A stretch of DNA of 64,000 nucleotides, from positions 124,001 through 188,000 of the forward strand of contig PDTC01000011.1 in the NCBI GenBank assembly GCA_002748735.1. The letters run 5' to 3'. Under the pieces are notes generated by a model that worked only from the letters and a program-made list of their open reading frames with translations, had not been told where the DNA came from and ran no database searches. The stretch is from Desulfobulbus propionicus. Its GTDB lineage: Bacteria; Desulfobacterota; Desulfobulbia; Desulfobulbales; Desulfobulbaceae. Positions 54,354 through 64,000 of this stretch are shown here, piece after piece. The translations under genes were made by a program, and so were the position numbers. How positions within the stretch are numbered: the first letter of the stretch is position 1; each line of letters opens with the position of its first letter.

Positions 54354-55068
54354 TACCATCATAGTGGAGAATGGTACCATAGTCCGCCACGGCAAAGACA
54401 TCATTGCCGCTGCTGCCCCACACACCATTGAGATTTCTTCCCGTATTCGAAGACATGGCGGCCCAAGTGCTGCCATCATAGCGGAGGATAGTACCTCCAT
54501 CACCAACGGCAAAGACATCACTACCGCTGCTCCCCCACACGCCATGAAAAGCTGCTGTCACCCCCGCCGGCAGCCCCATAACGCTCCAGGCACTGCCATC
54601 ATAGTGGAGGATGGTGCCGCTCGTTCCCACGGCAAAGACATCACTGCCGCTACTGCCCCACACGCCAGCAAGATCCGCTGTCACTCCCGGCGGCAGCGCC
54701 ATAGCACTCCAGTCGCTGCCATCATAATGAAGAATGGTACCGCTATCACCAACGGCAAAAAGATCACTGCTACCGTCTCCCCAGATACTTCTAAGAGTGA
54801 CATCTGTTGTCGAGGGCATGCCGGTCCAGACACTACCATCGTAGTGAAGAATAGTGCCGACCTCACCGACGGCAAAGAGATCATTGGGGCTGGTCCCCCA
54901 AACGTCATTGAGATCATATCCCTGGGGCAAGGGATTCTCCCAGCACCACTTATCCGCAGAGCAAACCTTTGCCCAGGCCTGATGGCCGCAGACAAGCAAC
55001 AGCATGAACCCAACGACAGATGTCAGCATCAGCCATGATCGAATGACAGCCGTAAATGAATTTTTCAT
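54259..55068 (-). CDS. Secreted propeller-repeat protein, N-terminal part, copy 2 (frame-broken)
   Basis: 269 codons, ATG 55068 preceded by GAGGAGGGA. The signal peptide and first repeats are almost identical to copy 1 (one residue change in the first 50: LML for LTL). Five repeats are in frame; the fifth ends at GTILHYDG and the frame then runs through 31 unrelated residues (ILACGAAAVVMSLL...) to a stop. The true continuation is the frame at 53402-54346. Missing sequence between HYDG and TGVWG corresponds to roughly half a repeat. Confidence 0.75.
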   Translation of the reverse strand: MKNSFTAVIRSWLMLTSVVGFMLLLVCGHQAWAKVCSADKWCWENPLPQGYDLNDVWGTSPNDLFAVGEVGTILHYDGSVWTGMPSTTDVTLRSIWGDGSSDLFAVGDSGTILHYDGSDWSAMALPPGVTADLAGVWGSSGSDVFAVGTSGTILHYDGSAWSVMGLPAGVTAAFHGVWGSSGSDVFAVGDGGTILRYDGSTWAAMSSNTGRNLNGVWGSSGNDVFAVADYGTILHYDGILACGAAAVVMSLLSVRRVPSSDGRTTAGPP

Positions 55069-55304
55069 TGTGCGTCCCTCCTCATGGAGTTTTTCTGGTT
55101 ACAGGCAACTTGAAAGAACCATCTATCTCCTGACCCTGGTAGTACAGATGTACTAATCGTACCGCCGATTCATGAGGTGCTCAAGTAAAATTCTCAAAAT
55201 TTCATCGTAAAAATACAAAGATTATACATTTGCTGACAGCATCTCCGCCCATTTGGATTCAAGCCCTATCCCTGGATACACTGCCGCCTCGCCACCCAGT
55301 CATG
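55069..55304. repeat. Duplicated upstream region, copy 2
   Basis: Matches 53068-53304. With 55305-55397 it forms a 329-base gap without genes. Near 55355-55375 a small hairpin GCCAG/CTGGC followed by seven T on the minus strand may terminate the third propeller gene. Confidence 0.75.
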
Positions 55305-55397
55305 TGGGCAAAAGCAGTAATCCACGAGCAACTGCCTGCCAACACCGGGCAAAAAAACGCCAGACGCTGGCAGTATCCGTTGTTCTCCAGGACGTTT

Positions 55398-56384
55398 TCA
55401 GTCTCTTTTTTTTGGCAGGAACATCTCCCAGGGGAAGTCGTTGTCAAGGGTGCATCTCAGGATGGTACCGTCATACCCCACGGCAAAGACATCTCTGCCA
55501 CTGATTCCCCAAACACCATTGAGCTCTTTTATCGTTTCCGGGGTCATATCGGTCCAGGTTTTGCCATCGTAGTGGAGAATGACTCCACGATGAATCCCCC
55601 CGGCTCCCACGGCAAAGACATCGCTGCCGTTGTTTCCCCAGACACCAGCAAGATCAAGATCCCTTGTCGTGTTCAAAGGCATTGTTTCCCATGTGCTGCC
55701 ATTGTAGTGGAGGATGGTGCGATCATCCCCGACGGCAAAGACATCATTACTGCTGCTCCCCCAGATACCAGTAAGATATGTGGTCGTACCCGAAAGCATG
55801 TGTGTCCATTGGTTGCCATCGTAGTGGAAGATGGTACCGCTCGTTCCCACGGCAAAGACATCTCCGGCGCTACTCCCCCAGACATCCTCAAGATGGTCAG
55901 TAAGTTCCAGACTCATATCGACCCATTCGTTGCCATTGTAGTGGAGGATAGTACCACTATCCCCGACGACAAAAACATTACTGCCACTGCTCCCCCACAC
56001 CCCAGCAAGCCTTGTTTCCCAGTCCATAACGTTCCAGCCTTCACCGTCGTAGTGGAGAATCTTCCGATACCCGACGGCAAAAACATTACGGTCACTGCTT
56101 CCCCAGACATCATAGAGTAAATTTGTTCTCTTCAAATGCATGGGGTTCCAGTCACTGCCATTATAATGGAGGATGACGCCCGCATTCCCCACCACAAAAA
56201 GATCACTGGTGCTGCTTCCCCAGATACTTTGAAAAATGTCTGACGTTCCCGGTTCCATGGCGGTCCATCCACTCGAACAACCCTTTGCCCAAGCCTGATG
56301 ACCGCAGACAAGCAACAGTAAAACTCCGACGACGGATGTCAGTATCAGCCATGATCGGGTGGCAAGTGTGAATAAAGTTTTCAT
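55398..56384 (-). CDS. Secreted seven-repeat beta-propeller-like protein (intact copy)
   Basis: 328 residues, ATG 56384 with GGAGGGA upstream. The signal peptide MKTLFTLATRSWLILTSVVG...CGHQAWA precedes seven repeats of ~41 residues (IWGSSTSDLFVVG to VWGISGRDVFAVG), the number expected for one seven-bladed propeller, and the tail NDFPWEMFLPKKRD. The repeat consensus (WGSS-x2-DVFAVG-x2-GTILHYDG-x2-W) is known from many bacterial exported proteins of unknown function. It has no membrane anchor, so it is probably periplasmic or secreted. It is the ancestor-like, unbroken member of the three-locus array. Confidence 0.85.
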   Translation of the reverse strand: MKTLFTLATRSWLILTSVVGVLLLLVCGHQAWAKGCSSGWTAMEPGTSDIFQSIWGSSTSDLFVVGNAGVILHYNGSDWNPMHLKRTNLLYDVWGSSDRNVFAVGYRKILHYDGEGWNVMDWETRLAGVWGSSGSNVFVVGDSGTILHYNGNEWVDMSLELTDHLEDVWGSSAGDVFAVGTSGTIFHYDGNQWTHMLSGTTTYLTGIWGSSSNDVFAVGDDRTILHYNGSTWETMPLNTTRDLDLAGVWGNNGSDVFAVGAGGIHRGVILHYDGKTWTDMTPETIKELNGVWGISGRDVFAVGYDGTILRCTLDNDFPWEMFLPKKRD

Positions 56385-56557
56385 GGTGCTTCCCTCCTTG
56401 TGTAATGGTGCTGATTACAGGCAAGCACCGTTTGCCTTGCAGCTCTGCCATCTGGATCTGTAAGCATCCCAGAGTGACGGCGCTGCATCTCGCTGCCCAT
56501 CATGTGGGCAAAAGCAGCAATCCAGTAAGACCCGCCTCCCCTGGGCCTGAGCAAGCC

Positions 56558-56591
56558 CAAAAAAAAGGGGGACACCCAGGTAGCGTCCCCC
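56558..56591 (-). terminator. Rho-independent terminator of ftsH
   Basis: GGGGGAC (56567-56573) and GTCCCCC (56585-56591) pair with an 11-base loop; eight A on the plus strand (56559-56566) give an eight-T tail on the minus strand. It lies 41 bases behind the ftsH stop and separates ftsH from the propeller genes. Confidence 0.88.
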
Positions 56592-56631
56592 TCATTCTCG
56601 GCATCCCAACCAGCAAGACTTCCCCGCGTGG

Positions 56632-58599
<1,968 letters not shown>

Positions 58600-58682
58600 A
58601 AGGCTTTCCTCATATAATAATTTACCCGGCTCTCCGGGCCGGGTCTGTACTGACTAGTACCTATGATAAGGCAGATTACCGT

Positions 58683-61600
58683 TCAGTCAACACCCTTTGC
58701 AAATTCCTGGATGGTCTTTACCCTGATCTGCTGCTTTCGCAGCGAGGCCACAGCCATGGCCATGGACCAGGCACCGGTCACGGTGGTGGTGTAGGGAATG
58801 TGCGATTCCAGGGCCGAGCGACGGATGGTGTACGAGTCCTCGGTGGTCCTGCGGCCAGCTGAGGTGTTGATAATCCAGTGTACCTCACCGTTGAGCACCC
58901 GATCGAGGATGTTGGGACGCCCCTGGCTGATCTTCTTCACCTTTTCACAGGGGATGCCGGCGGCCTTCATCCGCTCGGCGGTGCCATGGGTAGCGAGCAG
59001 CCTGTACCCCAAATCGACCAGTCGCTGTGCTGTCGGTAAAATGGACTCCTTGTCAGAATGGCGCACCGAGATGAACACGGTACCCTCGAGCGGCAGGTGG
59101 ACACCAGCCGCCTGCTGCGACTTGGCCATGGCCTGGCCGAGATCGTCGTCGATTCCCATGACCTCACCGGTGGACTTCATCTCCGGCCCCAGCAGCACGT
59201 CGACGCCCTCAAACCGGTCAAACGGAAAAACAGCCTCCTTCACCGACCAGTGAGGTAAGGTTTTCTCGGTGGTCAGGCCGAGCTCCTCCAGGCGCATGCC
59301 CATCATCACCTTGGTGGCGATCCTGGCGAGCGGAATCCCTGTGGCCTTACTGACGAACGGCACTGTCCGCGAGGCCCGCGGATTGACCTCAAGCACGTAC
59401 AGATCCTCGCCCTTGACCGCGAACTGCACGTTCATCAGACCGATAACGCCCAGCTCCGCGGCCATGGCCCGGGTGGCCCGGGAAATTTCCGCAACCATGG
59501 CCTGCGAAAGGGTATGGGGCGGCAGCACGCAGGCCGAATCACCGCTATGGATACCAGCCTCTTCAATATGCTCCATAATGCCGCCGATCACGGTCCGTTC
59601 ACCATCACAGATCGCGTCCACATCCACCTCAACCGCGTCCTTGAGGAACTTGTCCAGAAGTACCGGATGGGTGCTGTCGCGTATGCCGGGCAGGTTCATG
59701 AAGTCACGGATTCCCTCTTCATTGTAGACAATGCGCATATCGCGGCCACCGAGCACATAGCTGGGTCGCATGACCACAGGGTAGCCGATCTCACCCGCGA
59801 CAACCAGGGCTTCCTCAGGTGTTCTGGCCGTACCGTTGGCTGGCTGGCGCAGGCCAAGTTTCTGCAGAAACTGCTGAAACCGCTTGCGGTCTTCGGCACG
59901 GTCAATGGCATCCGGCGATGTTCCGATAATCGGCACTCCTGCTTCATGCAGGGGCACAGCCAGGTTTAGCGGCGTCTGGCCGCCAAACTGGACGATAACC
60001 CCCTCGGGACGTTCGCGCTCAATGATGTTGAGCACATCTTCCCGGGTCAGTGGTTCAAAGTACAGCTTGTCTGAGGTGTCGTAATCCGTGGAGACCGTCT
60101 CCGGATTGGAGTTGACCATGATGGATTCGACGCCGAGCTCCCGCAGGGCAAAGCTGGCGTGAACGCAGCAGTAGTCAAATTCAATGCCCTGACCAATGCG
60201 GTTCGGGCCACCGCCAAGAATCATGATCTTTTGCCGGTTGCTGATCCTCGCCTCATCCTCCTGTTCGTAGGTCGAGTAGTAGTAGGGGGTGTAGGATTCA
60301 AACTCGGCGGCGCAGGTGTCCACCAGTTTATACACAGGTAGTAGCCCGAGTTTTTCGCGAAGACTGCGGACATCGACCTCTGAGGTGCCGGTCAGGTGGG
60401 CGATCTGGGCATCACTGAAGCCATGCTGTTTGACATCGCGGAGAAAGGCCCGGTCCAGCCCGGCAAAGCCCTGCTGACGAATTTCATCACCCTTGGCGAC
60501 GATCTGTTTGAACGTATAAAGAAACCATGGATCTATCCTGGTCAGCTCAAAGAGACGGTCCAGGGCCATACCGCGCCTGAGGGCCTCAAACAGATAGCTC
60601 ATCCGCCGGGAGCTGGGGCGCACCAGGCCGCGATCCAGGTCGTCGGCATGGAGAGCCTCCAGGGTGTCCTCACCGTCAAAGCCGAACCCCATCCGCCCGA
60701 CCTCCAGGCTACGCAGTCCTTTCTGGAAGGCCTCCTTGAACGTCCTGCTGATGGCCATGGTCTCTCCCACAGACTTCATGGCCGTGGTGAGAAGATCTTC
60801 GGTTTCCGGAAATTTCTCAAAGGTCCACCGCGGGATCTTGACCACGCAGTAGTCAATGGCCGGCTCGAACGAAGCGCAGGTCTCCCGGGTAATGTCGTTT
60901 TTGAGTTCATCGAGGGTGTAGCCAACGGCCAGCTTGGCGGCAATCTTGGCGATGGGAAACCCTGTCGCCTTGGAAGCGAGGGCTGAGGAGCGCGACACCC
61001 TTGGATTCATTTCAATGACCATCAACTCTCCGTCTTCGGGGTTTACCGCAAACTGGACATTGGAGCCGCCGGTCTCCACCCCGATTTCCCGGATAATGGC
61101 GATGGCGGCATTGCGCATCTGCTGGTATTCGACGTCGGTGAGTGTCTGCGCTGGAGCCACGGTGATGGAATCACCGGTGTGTACACCCATGGGGTCAACA
61201 TTTTCAATGGAACAGATAATGACGACATTATCGTTGCGGTCCCGCATCACCTCGAGTTCGTACTCTTTCCAGCCCAGCAGGCTGCGTTCGAGCATGATCT
61301 CACTGGTCATGCTCAGGTCGAGGCCGGCCGAGGCCAGCTCTCTGAGCTCACTGCGGTTATAGGCGACACCACCGCCAGTGCCCCCCAGGGTAAAACTGGG
61401 CCGGACAATCACCGGAAAACCAATGGTCCCGGCTGCATCAAGGGCTGCGTCCAGGGTGTGGACAATCGCCGACTCCGGTACCTTGAGCCCAATCTTGCGC
61501 ATGGCCTCGCGAAACTCCTCACGGCCTTCTGCCTTGCGGATAACCGTGATATCGGCTGCGAGCATCTCCACCTTGTACTGTTCGAGTACCCCCATCTCCG

Positions 61601-61907
61601 CCACCTTGATGGCAGTGTTGAGTGCCGTCTGGCCGCCAAGGGTGGGCAACAGGGCATCAGGCCGTTCCCGCTCGATGATTCTGGCCACGCACTCCGGGGT
61701 GAGGGGTTCGATGTAGGTGCGGTCGGCCAGCTCCGGCTCGGTCATAATGGTGGCCGGATTGGAGTTGACGAGCACCACCTGGTAGCCCTCCTCCTTGAGC
61801 GCTTTGACCGCTTGAGCCCCTGAATAGTCAAACTCGCAGGCCTGGCTGATGATAATCGGCCCGGAGCCGATCAGAAGAATCTTCGTAATGTCTGTACGCT
61901 TGGGCAT
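58683..61907 (-). CDS. carB: Carbamoyl-phosphate synthase large subunit
   Basis: 1074 residues, full length. It makes carbamoyl phosphate for pyrimidines and arginine. The two homologous halves each start with an ATP-grasp: [29 protein letters not shown] and [38 protein letters not shown] and [21 protein letters not shown] and [15 protein letters not shown] follow in order, and the C-terminal allosteric domain ([38 protein letters not shown]) is present. It is 16 bp downstream of carA. Confidence 0.98.
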   Translation of the reverse strand: MPKRTDITKILLIGSGPIIISQACEFDYSGAQAVKALKEEGYQVVLVNSNPATIMTEPELADRTYIEPLTPECVARIIERERPDALLPTLGGQTALNTAIKVAEMGVLEQYKVEMLAADITVIRKAEGREEFREAMRKIGLKVPESAIVHTLDAALDAAGTIGFPVIVRPSFTLGGTGGGVAYNRSELRELASAGLDLSMTSEIMLERSLLGWKEYELEVMRDRNDNVVIICSIENVDPMGVHTGDSITVAPAQTLTDVEYQQMRNAAIAIIREIGVETGGSNVQFAVNPEDGELMVIEMNPRVSRSSALASKATGFPIAKIAAKLAVGYTLDELKNDITRETCASFEPAIDYCVVKIPRWTFEKFPETEDLLTTAMKSVGETMAISRTFKEAFQKGLRSLEVGRMGFGFDGEDTLEALHADDLDRGLVRPSSRRMSYLFEALRRGMALDRLFELTRIDPWFLYTFKQIVAKGDEIRQQGFAGLDRAFLRDVKQHGFSDAQIAHLTGTSEVDVRSLREKLGLLPVYKLVDTCAAEFESYTPYYYSTYEQEDEARISNRQKIMILGGGPNRIGQGIEFDYCCVHASFALRELGVESIMVNSNPETVSTDYDTSDKLYFEPLTREDVLNIIERERPEGVIVQFGGQTPLNLAVPLHEAGVPIIGTSPDAIDRAEDRKRFQQFLQKLGLRQPANGTARTPEEALVVAGEIGYPVVMRPSYVLGGRDMRIVYNEEGIRDFMNLPGIRDSTHPVLLDKFLKDAVEVDVDAICDGERTVIGGIMEHIEEAGIHSGDSACVLPPHTLSQAMVAEISRATRAMAAELGVIGLMNVQFAVKGEDLYVLEVNPRASRTVPFVSKATGIPLARIATKVMMGMRLEELGLTTEKTLPHWSVKEAVFPFDRFEGVDVLLGPEMKSTGEVMGIDDDLGQAMAKSQQAAGVHLPLEGTVFISVRHSDKESILPTAQRLVDLGYRLLATHGTAERMKAAGIPCEKVKKISQGRPNILDRVLNGEVHWIINTSAGRRTTEDSYTIRRSALESHIPYTTTVTGAWSMAMAVASLRKQQIRVKTIQEFAKGVD

Positions 61908-61923
61908 CTCTTCTACCGGAGGA

Positions 61924-63036
61924 TTATGCAGTTTTCTCCATCAAGGCGATAAACCGATCAAACAGATATTCGGCATCATGGGGACCTGGGCCGTGTTCCG
62001 GATGATACTGAACACTGAACACCGGCAGCTCCCGATGGCGCATGCCGGCAAGGCTGCCGTCGTTGAGGTTGATATGGGTGACCTCGATTTCCGGAGGCAG
62101 ACTGTGCGGGTCGACACAGAAACCATGATTCTGGGCGGTGATCTCGACCCGTCCGGTGGTCAGATCCTTTACCGGCTGGTTGCCACCACGGTGACCAAAC
62201 TTGAGCTTGTAGGTGGAGCCACCATAGGCAAGGCCGAGCATCTGGTGGCCCAGACAGATACCAAAGATCGGCTTTTTCCCAAGAAGGCTGCGGATATTGT
62301 CCACGACGCCAGCCACACCTGCCGGATCTCCTGGTCCGTTGGACAGGAAGATACCATCGGGATTGAGCTCGAGAACCACGGTCGCCGGGGTGGTCGCCGG
62401 CACGACCAGGACCTCGCAGCCCCGCCGGCTCATGAGTCGAAGCTGGTTGAACTTGATACCAAAATCATAGGCTGCCACCCGAAAACTGGCGGTGTCGTCG
62501 GTGAAGCCGTTCGCCGCCACCAGTCGGCCGTTGCGCCAGACGCAGATCTGCTTGCCTGTCACCCTGCTCACCATATCCTGCCCCACGAGACCGGTCCAGT
62601 CGCGGGCCCGCGCCACCAGTGAGGCAGCGTCAAAATCCTGGGTGGTGATGACAGCCTTCATCGCCCCGAGGGTACGAATCTTCCTGGTGAGCATCCGGGT
62701 ATCCACCCCTTCGACCCCCAGGATGGAATGCCGCCTGAGCAGGTCGGCCAGGTTACCCTGTGCCCGATAATTACTGGGAAACTGCTGGTACTCACGGACC
62801 ACAAAGGCCCCCGGAAAGAGGGCAGTGGACTCCATATCCTCAGCGTTTACGCCATAGCTGCCGATAAGCGGATAGGTCATGGTCACCAGCTGGCCGGTAT
62901 AGGAGGGATCGCTCAGGACCTCCTGATAGCCACTCATACTGGTGTTAAAGACAATCTCGCCAACCGCCTCACCCTCGCCGGTAAAGGAGCGCCCCTCAAG
63001 AACAGTCCCGTCTTCCAGTCCTATGAATGCTTTCAT
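61924..63036 (-). CDS. carA: Carbamoyl-phosphate synthase small subunit
   Basis: 370 residues. The glutamine amidotransferase has the nucleophile in [16 protein letters not shown] and the His/Glu pair in [14 protein letters not shown]. The N-terminal domain starts with [17 protein letters not shown] and has [16 protein letters not shown]. It hydrolyses glutamine and feeds ammonia to CarB. The start overlaps the waaA stop by four bases. Confidence 0.98.
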   Translation of the reverse strand: MKAFIGLEDGTVLEGRSFTGEGEAVGEIVFNTSMSGYQEVLSDPSYTGQLVTMTYPLIGSYGVNAEDMESTALFPGAFVVREYQQFPSNYRAQGNLADLLRRHSILGVEGVDTRMLTRKIRTLGAMKAVITTQDFDAASLVARARDWTGLVGQDMVSRVTGKQICVWRNGRLVAANGFTDDTASFRVAAYDFGIKFNQLRLMSRRGCEVLVVPATTPATVVLELNPDGIFLSNGPGDPAGVAGVVDNIRSLLGKKPIFGICLGHQMLGLAYGGSTYKLKFGHRGGNQPVKDLTTGRVEITAQNHGFCVDPHSLPPEIEVTHINLNDGSLAGMRHRELPVFSVQYHPEHGPGPHDAEYLFDRFIALMEKTA

Positions 63037-64000
63037 CTGTCCCAGGTAAAGGTTGATTGTCGGGCATGCCGGGAGAGCACCTCCCGGACGATATTCACCT
63101 GCCGGGCAGCCGCTCCCCTCTGGGTGGCGGCTGCATCGCGGGCGGCCTCGCCGGCTCGCTCCCGAGCAGATCTGTCAGCAAGATGCACCAGGACAAGCTC
63201 GCGAAGGGCAGCGCCATCATTGACCTGAAAACCGCCCCCTGATTTGACGAGCAGTGCGGCCGCATCTTGAAAATCTCTCATGGACGGCCCAAAGTAGACC
63301 GGCCTTCCCCAGCGGGCAGCCTCCATGATGTTGTGGCCACCCTTTGGCACCAGGCTGCCGCCGCAAAAGAGCAGATCACCGGCCGCATACACCTCTGCCA
63401 GTTCACCCATGCAGTCAATCAGCACCACCTGGGCACAACGCTGCCGACCATCGGCCAATGCCGAGTACAGGGTATAGGCAACTTCTTCCCGGTCCAGCAG
63501 CGCCTGGACTTCGGCCAGTCGTTGCAGATGCCGGGGAGCCAGCACCCAAAGGGTCGGTCCCTTGGCCGCCAGTGCCCTGTAGACAGGAAGCAGTATCTGC
63601 TCCTCGCCGCTACGGGTGGAGCCACAGACAAAGACAGTCTGTCCGTTAACCTGCAGCTCCTGGCGACGCTGTTGCCGGATCGCCGCAGGATTTTCTGGCC
63701 ACTGGTCATACTTGAGATTGCCACTGACCTCAATACGTTCGGCCGCAACGCCCAGGCGCAGGAAGCGGTCCCGGTCTGTCCCGGTAATCACTGCCAACCG
63801 TTCAAAGGTTCCGAGGCTGCTGCGGATCAGCCTGCCAGTTTTCAGGTAAAGCCTGCAGGAGCGCTCGGAGAGCCGGCCATTTAACAGTACGGCTTTCACT
63901 CCCAGGCGCTTGAGCTCCAGCAGGGTAACCGGCCACAGCTCTGTTTCCAGGCAGAGGTACAGCGACGGGTTCAGCAGCTTGCAGGCCCGGCGCACAGCAG
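63033..64000 (-). CDS. waaA: 3-deoxy-D-manno-octulosonic acid transferase, N-terminus beyond window
   Basis: The frame stays open to the right edge, so about 320 residues are visible, roughly the C-terminal three quarters of a ~425-residue WaaA. LCLETELWPVTLLELKRLGVKAVLLNGRLSERS, VSGNLKYDQ, FVCGSTRSGEEQILL, VLAPRHLQR and the nucleotide-binding FCGGSLVPKGGHNIMEAARWGRPVYFGP are WaaA motifs. It transfers Kdo from CMP-Kdo to lipid A precursors at the inner membrane, implying an LPS-bearing cell. It overlaps carA by four bases. Confidence 0.93.
   Translation of the reverse strand, partial: AVRRACKLLNPSLYLCLETELWPVTLLELKRLGVKAVLLNGRLSERSCRLYLKTGRLIRSSLGTFERLAVITGTDRDRFLRLGVAAERIEVSGNLKYDQWPENPAAIRQQRRQELQVNGQTVFVCGSTRSGEEQILLPVYRALAAKGPTLWVLAPRHLQRLAEVQALLDREEVAYTLYSALADGRQRCAQVVLIDCMGELAEVYAAGDLLFCGGSLVPKGGHNIMEAARWGRPVYFGPSMRDFQDAAALLVKSGGGFQVNDGAALRELVLVHLADRSARERAGEAARDAAATQRGAAARQVNIVREVLSRHARQSTFTWDR

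Noticed and set aside
51234-55068. Programmed ribosomal frameshifting to join the two halves of the propeller genes
   Set aside because: The two copies need different shifts (one base versus two) at the same block edge, about half a repeat is missing at each joint, and no slippery heptamer is evident.
51300-56300. Regularly spaced short repeats that could suggest a CRISPR-like array
   Set aside because: The period (~123 bp), imperfect copies and continuous reading frame show protein-coding repeats, not direct repeats with unique spacers.

Overview
The window reads as a chromosomal segment of a Gram-negative bacterium, most probably a Desulfobacterota member close to the Desulfobulbales. The support is indirect: Tat and LPS (WaaA) genes, a type IVa pilin whose conserved core resembles Geobacter PilA, a PEP-CTERM protein with an XrtA-type sugar transferase, FabL, and the arrangement metK/ahcY, carAB and ftsH. 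No insertion sequence, integrase, CRISPR array or rRNA was seen. Most genes are ordinary housekeeping genes; the accessory content is surface and envelope related.

Layout. 1-8.7 kb is a type IV pilus locus. A large Calx-beta surface protein (cut by the left edge) and the minor pilin genes pilX, pilV, pilW and fimT lie on the minus strand, followed by a pilR/pilS two-component pair and the divergent major pilin pilA. Both pilA and fimT have clear sigma-54 (-24/-12) sites. 8.7-15.1 kb continues with two TMTC-like GT-C/TPR membrane glycosyltransferases, a VKOR-DsbA disulfide-forming fusion and a third GT-C enzyme, a plausible maturation cluster for an exported glycoprotein such as the pilin. 15.2-28.8 kb holds tRNA-Gln, a Memo-family gene, cysS, ampG, tatBC, ttcA, hisB, tRNA-Gly, rplM-rpsI, argC-truA-maf and an XrtA-type sugar transferase. 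28.8-37.4 kb carries a 1426-residue HEAT/cNMP/PilZ protein, a HerA/FtsK-like ATPase and a divergent primase-helicase-like protein. 37.4-45.8 kb holds trmFO, a 3D-domain lipoprotein, ahcY, metK, fabL, a DUF362 gene and serA. 46.1-49.8 kb has an exported M1-peptidase/ChaN/PDZ fusion and a PEP-CTERM protein with its own sigma-54 promoter.

50.2-58.6 kb is the most unusual part. Between folP and ftsH, genes that are adjacent in many bacteria, sit three tandem loci encoding secreted beta-propeller-like repeat proteins. The ftsH-proximal copy is intact. The other two are recent duplicates (about 2 kb period), and each is broken into two frames at exactly the same edge of a nearly identical 113-bp block, but with different frame offsets. 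The window closes with carB, carA and the C-terminal part of waaA.

How the parts fit: the cell appears to build and regulate a pilus through PilSR and sigma-54, to possess a local glycosylation/disulfide cluster, and to export repeat-rich surface proteins, one with a PEP-CTERM sorting tail. Functional statements come from motif recognition by eye; no database search was run.
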